DNA of 47,594 nt, taken from assembly GCF_000379905.1 (NCBI RefSeq), contig NZ_KB904047.1, positions 1 to 47,594 on the forward strand, written 5' to 3'. This document shows, one piece after another, positions 29,086 to 40,346 of this stretch (position 1 is the stretch's first letter; the number at the start of each line of letters is the position of its first letter). Under the pieces are notes generated by a model that had not been told where the DNA came from, made no database searches, and worked only from the letters and a program-made list of their open reading frames with translations. Origin of the DNA: Rodentibacter pneumotropicus DSM 21403. GTDB taxonomy: Bacteria; Pseudomonadota; Gammaproteobacteria; Enterobacterales; Pasteurellaceae. Both the position numbers and the translations under genes were made by a program.

Positions 29086-29823
29086 TTAGCTAAGTAATGT
29101 TTTCAACAAACTTTGGTTATCCGCTTTTGAAGAGAGGATGACAGTTTGCCACCCTTGAGATTTTGCAATATCCGCAATACGGGAACTCACCGTGACTAAC
29201 TTACAATTTTTCAGCCAATCCTGTTCACTTTCAGGGAGAAATTCAATTAACGCATATAAAATTTCTAAACTCGTCACCACTAACGTATCCACGCCGGAAC
29301 GTTTAATACTGCTTTGTTCATCACTATTATAAATTATAGGCTCTCGACGGTAGCATTCCACAATTTCCACCGTTGCCCCTCTTTTTTTCGCTTGTTCGGT
29401 AAAATATTCACGTCCACCATTACCGCGTAAAATTAAAATCTGTTTTCCATTAAGTTGTTGCATCTGTGGAAGAGCAAGCAAACCTTCACTATTTTCTTGT
29501 TCAATGGGATAGCGTATAGATTGTTCGCTTCGACAGGAAAAATGCTGTGCGGTTCTTTGTCCAACAGTAAAGTATTGTAAATCTTCACGCCAATGGAAAC
29601 CGACTTCTTTTAGTGTTTTGACGGAAAAATCAACTGCACTTTTAGACACAAGAAATACATAATCACCGGATTTTAAACGATTAAATTTCCCCGGTAGGCT
29701 TTTCAGCTCCTTACCACTTTCAAAAGTAAATAAGGGCAAATGCAGCGCCACCCGACCTGCTTGATTGAGTAAATCAGTCAGCTCTTTTCCACGCTCATCG
29801 GGGCGGGTGACAAGAATCGCCAT
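29086..29823 (-). CDS. hemD: Uroporphyrinogen-III synthase
   Basis: A 245-residue enzyme that inverts ring D and cyclises hydroxymethylbilane to uroporphyrinogen III. Two-domain HemD features are seen: ILVTRPDERGKELTDLL at the N-terminus, YVFLVSKSAVDF (about 55-66) and ILRGNGGREYFTEQAKKRG (about 132-150), followed by CYRREP, a signature turn. The ATG shares one base with the hemC stop. This gene is absent or lost in X-factor-requiring H. influenzae, so its intact state is informative about haem prototrophy. Confidence 0.92.
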   Translation of the reverse strand: MAILVTRPDERGKELTDLLNQAGRVALHLPLFTFESGKELKSLPGKFNRLKSGDYVFLVSKSAVDFSVKTLKEVGFHWREDLQYFTVGQRTAQHFSCRSEQSIRYPIEQENSEGLLALPQMQQLNGKQILILRGNGGREYFTEQAKKRGATVEIVECYRREPIIYNSDEQSSIKRSGVDTLVVTSLEILYALIEFLPESEQDWLKNCKLVTVSSRIADIAKSQGWQTVILSSKADNQSLLKTLLS

Positions 29824-30764
29824 TATTTATCTCCTAATACATAAACTTTTGCAAGAATACTGTCGGCACCTTGTGCCAGTAACTGCTCTGCGATTTGAAC
29901 GCCTAATTCTTCTGCTTTTTCAACCGCACTTTTACCTTCTGCTCGAATAATTGACGAACCATCAAGTTCACCAACAAGAGCACGTAAACGAATCTGGTTA
30001 TTTTCAAGAACAGCGTAGCCCCCAATAGGCACTTGGCAACCGCCTTGCAAACGTGCGTTCATGGCTCGTTCCGCCTTCACGCAAACAGTTGTCTCTTCAT
30101 CCGCAAGCGGTGCGAGCAATTTCTGAACGAGGTGGTCGTCCATACGACATTCAATACCAACGGCCCCTTGTCCCACTGCAGGTAAAGAGGTTGCCACATC
30201 AATAAAGGAAGCGATACGTTCTTTCATACCTAGACGAATTAATCCGGCTGCGGCTAAAATAATCGCATCGTATTCACCATTATCCAGCTTACTTAAACGA
30301 GTCCCAACATTGCCGCGTAGCGAGCGAATATCCAAATCCGGTCGTAACTGTTTTAATTGACACTGACGGCGTAAACTTGATGTACCAACAATCGCACCTT
30401 CCGGCAAATCATTGAATGAAACATAATTATTTGAAACAAAAGCATCACGTGGATCTTCACGTTTACAAATTACACTTAACCCAAGCCCTTCAGGAAATTG
30501 CATTGGCACATCTTTTATTGAATGAACCGCAATATCAGCACGTTTTTCTAATAGCGCATTTTCTAATTCTTTTACAAACAGCCCCTTTCCACCAATTTTA
30601 GCCAGTGGAGTATCAAGAATTATATCCCCTTTTGTAACCATTGGAACAAGTTCCACCGTTAGGGTGGGATGAATATTTTCTAAACGCTCTTTTACAAAAT
30701 TCGCTTGCCATAATGCAAGAGGGCTTTGGCGTGTCGCTATTTTTAGAATAGTCGGTGTTGTCAT
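29823..30764 (-). CDS. hemC: Porphobilinogen deaminase (hydroxymethylbilane synthase)
   Basis: A 313-residue cytosolic enzyme that links four porphobilinogens into hydroxymethylbilane. Sequence landmarks are [13 protein letters not shown] (about 9-21), the conserved [13 protein letters not shown] (about 77-89) and [12 protein letters not shown] (about 128-139). The dipyrromethane-cofactor cysteine lies in [13 protein letters not shown] (about 236-248). Start ATG at 30764 matches the family. First gene of hemCDXY. In enterics cyaA is its divergent neighbour; here tuf lies upstream instead. Confidence 0.96.
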   Translation of the reverse strand: MTTPTILKIATRQSPLALWQANFVKERLENIHPTLTVELVPMVTKGDIILDTPLAKIGGKGLFVKELENALLEKRADIAVHSIKDVPMQFPEGLGLSVICKREDPRDAFVSNNYVSFNDLPEGAIVGTSSLRRQCQLKQLRPDLDIRSLRGNVGTRLSKLDNGEYDAIILAAAGLIRLGMKERIASFIDVATSLPAVGQGAVGIECRMDDHLVQKLLAPLADEETTVCVKAERAMNARLQGGCQVPIGGYAVLENNQIRLRALVGELDGSSIIRAEGKSAVEKAEELGVQIAEQLLAQGADSILAKVYVLGDK

Positions 30765-30884
30765 AACTATATTAATATGTCAGCAATTTGGCCACTATCC
30801 TACCATTCTTAGGAAAAAAAGTCAGTTTTCATTTAGCTTTTCTATCCAGTTAAATCATATTTATACGGTATAAGAAATGATACG

Positions 30885-30910
30885 AAAAAGGCAGATCTTT
30901 CGATCTGCCT
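30885..30910 (-). terminator. Terminator of the str operon (after tuf)
   Basis: On the minus strand AGGCAGATC-GAAA-GATCTGCCT forms a 9-bp stem closed by a stable GAAA tetraloop and followed by TTTTTC. It lies 28 bp after the tuf stop codon. Confidence 0.9.
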
Positions 30911-30937
30911 CTATCTTCATTTAATTCATCAAATAAA

Positions 30938-32134
<1,197 letters not shown>

Positions 32135-32190
32135 CTAAAAGTGCGGTATAAAAACTAAGAATTTTACACCGCTATTATGTTACAAAAATA

Positions 32191-34293
32191 TTATTTTTTA
32201 CGTGCTTCAATTACTGCTGCTGCAACACTTGTTGGCGCTTCAGCATATTTTAACGGTTCCATTGAGTATGATGCACGACCTTGAGTTTGTGAACGTAGGT
32301 CTGTTGCATAACCGAACATTTCAGAAAGTGGAACTTCTGCATCAATTTTAACAACAAATTCGTTCGCTTCTTGACCGTTAACCATTGCACGACGACGGCT
32401 TAAATCACCGATTACGTCACCCACATACTCAGGTGGCGTTTCAACTTCTACTTTCATGATTGGCTCTAGTAGAACTGGGTTTGCTTTAGCGAACGCTGCT
32501 TTAAATGCTAAAGAAGCCGCCAATTTAAACGCTAATTCGGATGAGTCCACATCATGGTATGAACCGAAGTGTAAACGCACACCAAGGTCAACTACCGGAT
32601 AACCTGCTAATGGACCGGATTTAAGCTGCTCTTGGATACCTTTGTCGACAGCCGGGATGTATTCACCAGGAATTACACCACCTTTGATTTCGTTAACAAA
32701 TTCGTATCCTGGACCTTCTGGCTCTAATGGATACAAGTCAATAACAACATGACCGTATTGACCGCGACCACCGGATTGTTTTGCGTGTTTTCCTTCTACA
32801 TCATTAACACAGGTACGGATAGTCTCGCGGTAAGATACTTGTGGTTTACCGATGTTCGCTTCCACTTTGAATTCACGTTTCATACGGTCAACGATGATAT
32901 CTAAGTGTAATTCACCCATACCTGAAATGATGGTCTCTCCAGATTCTTCATCAGTGTGAACACGGAATGAAGGGTCTTCTTGAGCCAAACGACCCAATGC
33001 AATACCCATTTTTTCTTGGTCTGCTTTAGTTTTCGGTTCTACCGCAACAGAAATTACCGGCTCTGGGAATTCCATACGCTCAAGGATAATTGGTGCCTCA
33101 ATTGCACATAATGTATCACCTGTAGTGACATCTTTTAAGCCGATTGCTGCAGCAATATCACCCGCACGAACTTCTTTGATTTCTTCACGTTTGTTAGCAT
33201 GCATTTGAACGATACGACCAAAACGTTCACGTTTTTGACGTACTGAGTTCAATACAGTATCACCTGAGTTAATTACCCCAGAGTACACGCGGAAGAAGGT
33301 TAAGTTACCCACAAATGGGTCGGTTGCAATTTTAAATGCTAATGAAGAAAACGGCTCTTCATCGCTTGCATGACGTTCACCTTCGGTTTCATCAGGGTTA
33401 ATACCTTTAATCGCAGGAATATCTGTTGGCGCAGGTAAGTACTCAACCACAGCGTCAAGCATTGCCTGAACACCTTTATTTTTGAATGCAGAACCACAGG
33501 TTACCAAGATAATTTCATTCGCTAATACACGTTGACGAAGACCAGCTTTGATCTCTTCTTCAGTTAATTCTTCACCGCCAAGGTATTTTTCCATTAGCTC
33601 TTCAGATGCTTCAGCTGCGGCATCTACAAGGTTTTGACGCCATTCTTCACAGTCAGCAACCATATTTGCCGGAATATCTTCGTAAGTGAAGGTCATACCT
33701 TGATCAGCTTCGTTCCAGTTGATTGCTTTCATTTTGATCAAATCAACAACACCGGTAAAGTTTTCTTCCGCACCGATTGGAAGTTGAAGAGGAACAGCGT
33801 TAGCACCTAAACGGGTTTTTAATTGCTCAACTACACGTAAGAAATTTGCACCGGTACGGTCCATTTTATTAACGAACGCAATACGCGGAACTTCATATTT
33901 ATTCGCTTGACGCCACACGGTTTCAGACTGAGGTTGAACACCACCTACAGCACAGTAAACCATTACCGCGCCATCAAGAACACGCATAGAACGTTCTACT
34001 TCAACAGTAAAGTCTACGTGTCCCGGAGTGTCAATAACATTGATACGGTGTTGTGGGAATTGTTGAGACATACCAGACCAGAATGCGGTTGTTGCCGCAG
34101 AGGTGATGGTGATACCGCGTTCCTGTTCTTGTTCCATCCAGTCCATTGTTGCCGCACCATCGTGTACTTCACCGATTTTGTGGCTCACACCTGTATAGAA
34201 TAAGATACGTTCAGTAGTAGTCGTTTTACCCGCATCAATGTGCGCACTAATACCGATATTGCGATATCTTTCAATAGGAGTTGTACGTGCCAT
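32191..34293 (-). CDS. fusA: Translation elongation factor EF-G
   Basis: A 700-residue GTPase that drives translocation of tRNA and mRNA. G1 [13 protein letters not shown] (about 17-29), switch [17 protein letters not shown] (about 88-102) and G4 NKMDRTGAN (about 142-150) are seen, followed by domains II to V, including [14 protein letters not shown] (about 466-479) and [15 protein letters not shown] near the end. Length matches the E. coli protein (704). Third gene of the str operon, 84 bp after rpsG. Confidence 0.99.
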   Translation of the reverse strand: MARTTPIERYRNIGISAHIDAGKTTTTERILFYTGVSHKIGEVHDGAATMDWMEQEQERGITITSAATTAFWSGMSQQFPQHRINVIDTPGHVDFTVEVERSMRVLDGAVMVYCAVGGVQPQSETVWRQANKYEVPRIAFVNKMDRTGANFLRVVEQLKTRLGANAVPLQLPIGAEENFTGVVDLIKMKAINWNEADQGMTFTYEDIPANMVADCEEWRQNLVDAAAEASEELMEKYLGGEELTEEEIKAGLRQRVLANEIILVTCGSAFKNKGVQAMLDAVVEYLPAPTDIPAIKGINPDETEGERHASDEEPFSSLAFKIATDPFVGNLTFFRVYSGVINSGDTVLNSVRQKRERFGRIVQMHANKREEIKEVRAGDIAAAIGLKDVTTGDTLCAIEAPIILERMEFPEPVISVAVEPKTKADQEKMGIALGRLAQEDPSFRVHTDEESGETIISGMGELHLDIIVDRMKREFKVEANIGKPQVSYRETIRTCVNDVEGKHAKQSGGRGQYGHVVIDLYPLEPEGPGYEFVNEIKGGVIPGEYIPAVDKGIQEQLKSGPLAGYPVVDLGVRLHFGSYHDVDSSELAFKLAASLAFKAAFAKANPVLLEPIMKVEVETPPEYVGDVIGDLSRRRAMVNGQEANEFVVKIDAEVPLSEMFGYATDLRSQTQGRASYSMEPLKYAEAPTSVAAAVIEARKK

Positions 34294-34377
34294 TATTATA
34301 ACCTTGTTTAGTTTAATATCTGTTTATATAAGGGTAAGGCTTCATCAATGATGAAGCCCTTTAAATTCAAAAGCTTA

Positions 34378-34866
<489 letters not shown>

Positions 34867-34871
34867 TTAAT

Positions 34872-34990
34872 CTTCAGGATATCCAAAACTCATCAGCAAT
34901 CCTCCTTTATTGAGGAATTTTGCAGCGCAATGCGCTTTTGACTGGAGTTTATGGTTTAAATTGTTTTGCTAATTTAGACGTTTGGCCTTA
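34872..34990 (-). promoter_or_regulatory. Probable S7 translational operator in the rpsL-rpsG gap
   Basis: On the minus strand the 157-bp gap begins TAAGGCCAAACGT (34990-34978) and ends GAGTTTTGGATATCCTGAA (34891-34872) before ACGGAG. These two blocks resemble the E. coli S7 repressor site between rpsL and rpsG. Between them lie extra bases able to form two small hairpins (AGCGCAATGCGCT-like and AATTCCTC/GAGGATT-like). Comparison is from memory, so the match needs alignment. Confidence 0.55.
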
Positions 34991-35005
34991 CTTAACGGAG
35001 AACCA

Positions 35006-35395
<390 letters not shown>

Positions 35396-35460
35396 TTAAA
35401 TGTTATTCAATAATAGAATGTTGTTCAAAAAATCTACTTCAATATAGAAATAGACGCCGA

Positions 35461-35489
35461 ATTCTAATGATTTTACTAGTCCTTGTCAA
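35461..35489 (-). promoter_or_regulatory. Strong promoter of the str operon
   Basis: On the minus strand a perfect -35 TTGACA (35489-35484), a 17-bp spacer and -10 TAGAAT (35466-35461) are followed by the G+C-rich TCGGCGTC discriminator, consistent with growth-rate and stringent control. The leader to rpsL is about 75 bases. The 308-bp gap 35381-35688 also holds the dusA promoter. Confidence 0.82.
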
Positions 35490-35598
35490 TAATTAAACCT
35501 GAGGGGATCGTGAAAGGATCGCGAATCGTAAATATAGTAATATTCTTAAATTAAAGGATTATTTCAATCTTTAGTTTTTATCACACCGCCTACTACTC

Positions 35599-35627
35599 TT
35601 GATTTCCTAAACCGATATCGCCATAAT
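35599..35627 (+). promoter_or_regulatory. Probable dusA promoter
   Basis: TTGATT (35599-35604), 17-bp spacer, CATAAT (35622-35627). It lies 62 bp upstream of the dusA start codon in the divergent gap with rpsL. Confidence 0.55.
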
Positions 35628-35688
35628 CCCACGCCAATTTACATAAAGATCCTTCGCTAAATCGGGATCAACAACCAGAGAAATAAAA

Positions 35689-36672
35689 ATGCCTCAAAAT
35701 CAACCGCACTTTTATCGTGGTCGCTTCTCCGTTGCACCAATGCTGGATTGGACGACACGTCATTGCCGCTATTTTCATCGCCAATTTTCTAAACATGCAC
35801 TACTTTATACGGAAATGGTCACCGCACCGGCAATTATCCATGCCAAATATGATCTCTTGGGTTTTGATCCCCGTGAAAATCCCGTTGCGCTACAATTAGG
35901 CGGAAGCGATCCCGAACAGCTCAAATATTGTGCAAAACTGGCAGAAGATCGGGGGTATCATGAAATCAATCTTAATGTAGGTTGTCCTTCCGATCGCGTA
36001 CAAAACGGAATGTTTGGTGCGTGTTTAATGGCAAAAGCGGATTTGGTGGCGGAATGTGTCGAAAAAATGCAACAAGCGGTGAATATTCCTGTAACGGTTA
36101 AAACCCGTATCGGTATTGATGATCTCGACAGTTACGAATTTTTATGTGATTTTATCGAAAAAGTGCAAGATAAAGGCTGCCATGAATTTATTATTCACGC
36201 ACGTAAAGCATGGCTTTCCGGATTAAGCCCGAAAGAAAATCGTGAAATCCCCCCTCTTGATTATGAACGCGTCTATCAGTTAAAGCGCGACTTTCCCCAT
36301 TTGAAAATGGTCATTAATGGCGGAATCAAAACCGTGGAAGAAATGAAACAACATTTGCAATTTGTGGATGGGGTGATGGTAGGACGTGAAACCTATCAAA
36401 ACCCGAGCTTACTCGGCACGATCGATCAAGCTTTGTTTTATGCCAATATGCCGATTGTTACCCCACGAGAAGCCGTGTTAGCAATGCTGCCTTATATTGA
36501 ACAACAACTGAGCCAAGGTGTTTACCTCAACCATATTGTTCGCCATATGCTGGGAACATTTCAATGTTGTAAAGGCGCACGCCAATGGCGTCGTTATTTA
36601 AGTGAAAACGCATTCAAACAGGGAGCGGGGATTGAAGTTATTGAAACAGCGCTTAGTTTCGTTGAAAATTAA
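35689..36672 (+). CDS. dusA: tRNA-dihydrouridine(20/20a) synthase DusA
   Basis: A 327-residue FMN enzyme reducing uridines 20 and 20a in the tRNA D-loop. The barrel start [39 protein letters not shown] (with the catalytic Cys, about 101-119) and the DusA-specific [20 protein letters not shown] (about 170-189) separate it from DusB and DusC. An uptake signal overlaps codons 5-9. Start chosen at the ATG at 35689. Transcribed alone, divergent from rpsL, and followed by a CRP site. Confidence 0.96.
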   Translation: MPQNQPHFYRGRFSVAPMLDWTTRHCRYFHRQFSKHALLYTEMVTAPAIIHAKYDLLGFDPRENPVALQLGGSDPEQLKYCAKLAEDRGYHEINLNVGCPSDRVQNGMFGACLMAKADLVAECVEKMQQAVNIPVTVKTRIGIDDLDSYEFLCDFIEKVQDKGCHEFIIHARKAWLSGLSPKENREIPPLDYERVYQLKRDFPHLKMVINGGIKTVEEMKQHLQFVDGVMVGRETYQNPSLLGTIDQALFYANMPIVTPREAVLAMLPYIEQQLSQGVYLNHIVRHMLGTFQCCKGARQWRRYLSENAFKQGAGIEVIETALSFVEN

Positions 36673-36682
36673 AAGTGAGAAA

Positions 36683-36698
36683 TGTGACGCATTTCACA
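36683..36698 (+). promoter_or_regulatory. Perfect-core CRP site upstream of a small ORF
   Basis: TGTGA-CGCATT-TCACA matches all ten core CRP positions. Its centre (36690.5) is 60 to 62 bp before the start predicted from the -10 TATAAT at 36738-36743, the class I activation distance. It begins 10 bases after the dusA stop. Confidence 0.75.
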
Positions 36699-36737
36699 AA
36701 TTTCAATTTTTTTCTTTCTATCCATCCTCACTTATAC

Positions 36738-36743
36738 TATAAT
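36738..36743 (+). promoter_or_regulatory. -10 box of the small-ORF promoter
   Basis: A perfect TATAAT with no convincing -35 hexamer 16-18 bp upstream, a pattern typical of activator-dependent promoters. The start would be near 36750-36752, just ahead of the ribosome-binding site AGGGAG. Confidence 0.65.
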
Positions 36744-36772
36744 CGGTCTCAAGATTTGAGAGGGAGCTCATT

Positions 36773-36874
36773 GTGTTTCTTGACGTATCAAGTCTTACAC
36801 TTCTTGGTATTTCAAGTTTACTCCCCCTGTATTTATGTATAAATCTCCGATTTAATCCTGTTTTGTTTTTTTGA
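36773..36874 (+). CDS. Small hydrophobic ORF, 33 aa, CRP-linked, unknown
   Basis: Not recognised. From GTG at 36773 the frame gives 33 residues, beginning MFLDVSSLTLLGISSLLPLY and continuing through a hydrophobic stretch to a polar NLRFNP turn and LFF. The bulk of it (about 5-23) could be a single membrane helix. An AGGGAG ribosome-binding site lies exactly six bases before the GTG, and a perfect CRP site and TATAAT lie upstream, so the transcript is probably real. No T-rich terminator is obvious directly downstream on this strand. Alternatives are an sRNA or dual-function RNA of which this ORF is incidental. Confidence 0.55.
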   Translation: MFLDVSSLTLLGISSLLPLYLCINLRFNPVLFF

Positions 36875-36911
36875 ATTGGTCTTAACTGCGTTAGTGGTTT
36901 GATATGGAAGT

Positions 36912-36947
36912 TAAAAAAAACAAAAGTGCGGTTAGAAATAGCCGCAC
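36912..36947 (-). terminator. Terminator of glpG-glpR
   Basis: On the minus strand GTGCGGCTA-TTTC-TAACCGCAC (9-bp stem with one G-T pair) is followed by TTTTG and eight T. It follows the glpR stop, and one arm carries the uptake-signal core. Confidence 0.82.
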
Positions 36948-36954
36948 CTTCTTA

Positions 36955-37707
36955 CTAACATATCACTAATTTTGTTTTAACACTCTGTAAGTATTGGCTG
37001 ATAGGAAACGGCACTTCATCTGTAAATAAGTATTCCACATCCTCCAATTCCCCTAAACGTACAATCGCTTGTCGGGTAAATTTTGAATGGTCCGTCACTA
37101 ATAACGTTTGGCGTGAACTCTCCATAATAGCCCGTTTCACTTGTACTTCATGGTAATCGTAATCCAACAAAGAACCATCCGCATCAATAGCACTGATACC
37201 AAGAATGCCAAAATCTAAACGAAACTGAGAAATAAAATTTACGGTAGCCTCACCAATAATCCCCCCATCTGTCCGTAGCGAACCGCCCGCCATAGTAATA
37301 TCAAAACTTTCATTTTGACGGAGCAAATGGGCTGCATTCAGATTATTCGTTACAATGCGTAAAGATTTATGACCTAGTAACGCATTTGCCACAGCTTCCG
37401 GCGTTGTACCAATGTCAATAAATAATGATGCGCCATTTGGAATAAGTTTTACCACTTCTTGGGCAATACGGTTTTTTTGTGAAGAAAATAACTGCTTACG
37501 ATCAGCATAATCGGAATTTTCTGCAGAAGAAGGGGAAGCAGCCCCTCCGTGATGACGACGAATAAAATTCAATTCTGCAAGAACATTTAAATCCCGTCGG
37601 ATTGTTTGCGGACTTACATCCAATCGGGTAACTAAATCTTCTGTACTTAAATAACCATGCTGATTGACAAGCTCCATAATTTTTTGATGGCGAATGGACT
37701 GTTTCAT
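36955..37707 (-). CDS. glpR: Glycerol-3-phosphate regulon repressor GlpR
   Basis: A DeoR-family repressor (250 aa) that binds glp operators and is released by glycerol 3-phosphate. The N-terminal helix-turn-helix (about 3-58) contains LSTEDLVTRLDVSPQTIRRDLN and HHGGAASPSS; the sugar-phosphate domain has LFIDIGTTPEAVANALL (about 94-110), GGIIGEATVNFISQFRLDFG and VTDHSKFTRQA (about 206-216). Nearly the length of E. coli GlpR (252). It lies 27 bp after glpG, the usual pairing, and ends just before a terminator. Confidence 0.95.
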   Translation of the reverse strand: MKQSIRHQKIMELVNQHGYLSTEDLVTRLDVSPQTIRRDLNVLAELNFIRRHHGGAASPSSAENSDYADRKQLFSSQKNRIAQEVVKLIPNGASLFIDIGTTPEAVANALLGHKSLRIVTNNLNAAHLLRQNESFDITMAGGSLRTDGGIIGEATVNFISQFRLDFGILGISAIDADGSLLDYDYHEVQVKRAIMESSRQTLLVTDHSKFTRQAIVRLGELEDVEYLFTDEVPFPISQYLQSVKTKLVIC

Positions 37708-37734
37708 ATCGTATCTCTTTAATAAATAGCATTT

Positions 37735-38316
37735 CTACTGTAAATGATTCAAATAAATTTTACTATCAATAAATCCCCATAATAATCCAACTAACAGCCC
37801 CGAAACATGGGCAGCATTACCAATATAAATATCAAATAAAGGGCTAATAAATCCAAATATCAATCCCACGAGTAACATAGTAAAAAAGCCTTTCGGCAAA
37901 TTGAAAATATTAGCATTCAGTTTATCTACGACAAAAACATAACCTAACACCGCATACACCACACCCGATAATCCAAAAAAACCTGCGCCTGAAAAATAAT
38001 TTTGTACGATACCGCTAACCATGGCAGAAACTAAAAAAATAAAAAATAGTTTTCTTCCACCAAAATAGCGTTCAATCACACTTCCGAATAACCAAAACCA
38101 AGATAAGTTCGCAATAATGTGAATGTTCGACAAATGCACAAAAGAATGTGAAATATAACGCCAAAGCTCCCAATCCTGATCAAAATAAACCGGATAATGA
38201 AAGGCATCCATAATACTTTCTTCAAAACCGATTTGTTGCAATAAATATACGATGACACAGATCGCAGTAATAATGTGTAACGGTGTAAAATAACGGGATA
38301 AATCAGAATTTTTCAT
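37735..38316 (-). CDS. glpG: Rhomboid protease GlpG
   Basis: A 193-residue intramembrane serine protease with six predicted helices. The catalytic serine lies in GFFGLSGVVYAV (about 112-123) and the catalytic histidine in GNAAHVSGLLVG (about 165-176); HIIANLSWFWLFGSVIE (about 64-80) is the conserved helix 2 region with the His/Asn stabilising the transition state. Like H. influenzae GlpG (192 aa) it lacks the cytoplasmic N-terminal domain of the E. coli protein (276). Located just upstream of glpR on the same strand. Confidence 0.94.
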   Translation of the reverse strand: MKNSDLSRYFTPLHIITAICVIVYLLQQIGFEESIMDAFHYPVYFDQDWELWRYISHSFVHLSNIHIIANLSWFWLFGSVIERYFGGRKLFFIFLVSAMVSGIVQNYFSGAGFFGLSGVVYAVLGYVFVVDKLNANIFNLPKGFFTMLLVGLIFGFISPLFDIYIGNAAHVSGLLVGLLWGFIDSKIYLNHLQ

Positions 38317-38363
38317 AAAATAATACGTCTCTCTTAATCAACTCTCAGCATAGTAAAAAATTA

Positions 38364-38927
38364 TTATCGTAAATCGTCCAAGGAATTAAAATTCATAAAT
38401 CGACCTTCACTTGTTGTAAATTTTACCGGAATCCCTTTATTTTCCCGCATAAATTGCAACAGCCTCCGCTCTCCGGCGGCAAGGTAACTCCGTAATGCCT
38501 CTTTTAATTCTACCGACATTAAACAAAATGTAGGATGCGCCCTTTCTTCATCACAGGCATAAACAATCAAAGTGCGGTCATTTTCCACCGCACTTTTGAG
38601 TTTTGCGAGTAAATTTTTAGGAAAAAAAGGACTATCGCAAGGTGTGAACAAAACAAAATCTGTCTTGGCTTTTTCAAGTCCACTCAGCATACCGCTTAAC
38701 GGACCTTGGAAATCTGCTAATTCATCGGCAAAAACAGGAAAACCGAATTTTGCGTATTCGGCTTGGTTTCTATTGGCGTTGATTGAAATATCAACAATTT
38801 GCAACTGTAAACCTTTAATCATATGCTGGATTAAAGGTTTACCATGTAAAATCTGTAAACCTTTGTCATGTCCATCCATTCTCCGGGCTTTACCACCCGC
38901 TAAAATCACCGCACTTATCGTTGTCAT
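38364..38927 (-). CDS. mobA: Molybdenum cofactor guanylyltransferase
   Basis: A 187-residue enzyme that adds GMP to molybdopterin, making the MGD cofactor used by formate dehydrogenases, nitrate and DMSO reductases. The nucleotide-binding motif [16 protein letters not shown] (about 9-24) is diagnostic, as is [10 protein letters not shown] (about 93-102). It is divergent from yihD, the same neighbour as in E. coli. Selenocysteine formate dehydrogenase, made possible by SelAB here, would need this cofactor. The gene mobB is separate at 43140. Confidence 0.95.
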   Translation of the reverse strand: MTTISAVILAGGKARRMDGHDKGLQILHGKPLIQHMIKGLQLQIVDISINANRNQAEYAKFGFPVFADELADFQGPLSGMLSGLEKAKTDFVLFTPCDSPFFPKNLLAKLKSAVENDRTLIVYACDEERAHPTFCLMSVELKEALRSYLAAGERRLLQFMRENKGIPVKFTTSEGRFMNFNSLDDLR

Positions 38928-38991
38928 ATTTTATTCTGTGAGAATTTGCAGTATCATTCGTGTATTTTTTACGATTAAACAGAAAATAGCA

Positions 38992-39258
38992 ATGAAATGT
39001 AAGCGTTTAAATGAAGTTTTGGAACTTTTACAACCTTATTGGTCTAAAGCCCCGGATTTAAGCTTGATGGAAATCTTGCAAAAAATCGCAGATGAATCCG
39101 GTTTCAAACAAACATTAAATGAATTGACCGATGAAGTGATTATTTATCAACTCAAAATGGATGGAACGGATAAACACGAGCCTATTCCCGGTATAAAAAA
39201 AGATTACGAAGAAGATTTTAAAACCGCGTTGTTAAAAGCACGTGGCATTATTAAATAA
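38992..39258 (+). CDS. yihD: YihD family protein (DUF1040)
   Basis: An 88-residue conserved protein of unknown function. The start [19 protein letters not shown] and the middle [34 protein letters not shown] are near-identical in pattern to E. coli YihD. The ATG at 38992 is chosen because the frame is open far upstream through mobA but similarity begins here. It overlaps nothing and is followed 10 bp later by dsbA, recalling the E. coli mobA-yihD-rdoA-dsbA order; the kinase gene rdoA is missing here. Confidence 0.93.
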   Translation: MKCKRLNEVLELLQPYWSKAPDLSLMEILQKIADESGFKQTLNELTDEVIIYQLKMDGTDKHEPIPGIKKDYEEDFKTALLKARGIIK

Positions 39259-39268
39259 GGAAAAACAA

Positions 39269-39874
39269 ATGAAAAAATTTTTACTCGCCTTAGGCGCGTT
39301 AATTTCTATCAATACCTTCGCCACTGACTTACAAGAAGGTAAACAGTATATCCAAGTCAGCCAACAACCGGCAATGCAAAAAGAAGTAATTGAATTTTTC
39401 TCTTTTTATTGTCCTCATTGTTATTCCTTTGAAATGGAATATAAAATTCCTCAGCAAGTCAAAGATAGCTTACCTGAAGGTGTCGCATTTAAACAATATC
39501 ATGTGAATTTTTTAGGACGTCAGTCTGAAAATTTAACTCGTGCGTGGGCATTAGCCACGGCACTAGGCGCAGAAAATAAAGTAAAAGCCCCTCTATTTGA
39601 AGCTGCACAAAAAGAGCGTTTAAAATCAATGGACGATATTCGCTCAATCTTCTTAGATAACGGCGTGACTGCAGAACAATTCGATGGCGGAATTAATAGC
39701 TTTGCGGTAAACGGCTTAGTAAACAAGCAAGTTAATGCAGCTACCCAATTTGGTGTACGTGGCGTGCCAGATTTTTACGTAAATGGAAAATTCCGCGTGA
39801 ATCCTGAAGGATTAAATTATGATGATTTCGTTAAGGATTATGTGGAAACCATAAAAGGCTTATTGCAAAAATAA
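39269..39874 (+). CDS. dsbA: Periplasmic thiol:disulfide oxidase DsbA
   Basis: A 201-residue exported oxidoreductase that forms disulfides in periplasmic proteins and is reoxidised by DsbB. Signal peptide residues 1-19 (cleavage near TFA-TD). The active site is FYCPHCYSF (Cys48 and Cys51), and the cis-proline is in RGVPDFYV. The ATG at 39269 gives the signal peptide; an upstream ATG at 39242 would add nine polar residues and is rejected. An AAGGAAAAAC ribosome-binding site lies in front. Confidence 0.96.
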   Translation: MKKFLLALGALISINTFATDLQEGKQYIQVSQQPAMQKEVIEFFSFYCPHCYSFEMEYKIPQQVKDSLPEGVAFKQYHVNFLGRQSENLTRAWALATALGAENKVKAPLFEAAQKERLKSMDDIRSIFLDNGVTAEQFDGGINSFAVNGLVNKQVNAATQFGVRGVPDFYVNGKFRVNPEGLNYDDFVKDYVETIKGLLQK

Positions 39875-39933
39875 CAAAAAATTGGTTTAATGCCTGCCCT
39901 TTTAGGCAATCAAAAACAAAAAGAGAGATAATC

Positions 39934-40269
39934 ATGGCTGCAAGTTTCAGTATTACCCGTCGTTTTTTTGACGATAAAAACTATCCGCGCGGATTTTCGC
40001 GTCACGGTGATTACACCATCAAAGAATCACAAGTGCTTGAACAATACGGTCAAGCGTTCAAAGCCTTGGATTTAGGTGAACGTGAACCGGCAACAAAGGA
40101 AGAAAAAGAGTTTGTTGCATTCTGTCGTGGAGAACGAGCACCGGAAACTTTCTTTGAAAAAACATGGCATAAATACCGCACCCGTATTAACACAACCAAA
40201 CGTGTTTACACCCTCTCAGGTGATGTGAGCGAAGCCGCTTCCGGTAGCGATGATTATTCCGGCGAATAA
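39934..40269 (+). CDS. maoP: Macrodomain Ori organization protein MaoP
   Basis: An 111-residue member of the MaoP/YifE family, a DNA-organising protein of the Ori macrodomain in E. coli. The start [28 protein letters not shown] and [26 protein letters not shown] are highly typical, with the acidic end SGSDDYSGE. An AGAGAGATAAT leader precedes the ATG. In E. coli MaoP acts with the maoS site; whether a similar site lies here was not found. Its terminator directly follows. Confidence 0.92.
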   Translation: MAASFSITRRFFDDKNYPRGFSRHGDYTIKESQVLEQYGQAFKALDLGEREPATKEEKEFVAFCRGERAPETFFEKTWHKYRTRINTTKRVYTLSGDVSEAASGSDDYSGE

Positions 40270-40282
40270 GATGAGATAAGGC

Positions 40283-40304
40283 AGGCAGACGTCTGCCTTT
40301 GTTT
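40283..40304 (+). terminator. Terminator after maoP
   Basis: AGGCAGACGTCTGCCT is a perfect 16-bp palindrome (40283-40298) followed by TTTGTTT. The stem is closed without a normal loop, so hairpin formation would unpair the middle 4 bases. Confidence 0.7.
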
Positions 40305-40346
40305 ATTCTATAAATTGCTTTGACCCTATACAGCTGGACTCAACGA

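Noticed and set aside
38572-38991. Long N-terminal extension of yihD
   Set aside because: It is the antisense of mobA; similarity to YihD begins exactly at the ATG at 38992.
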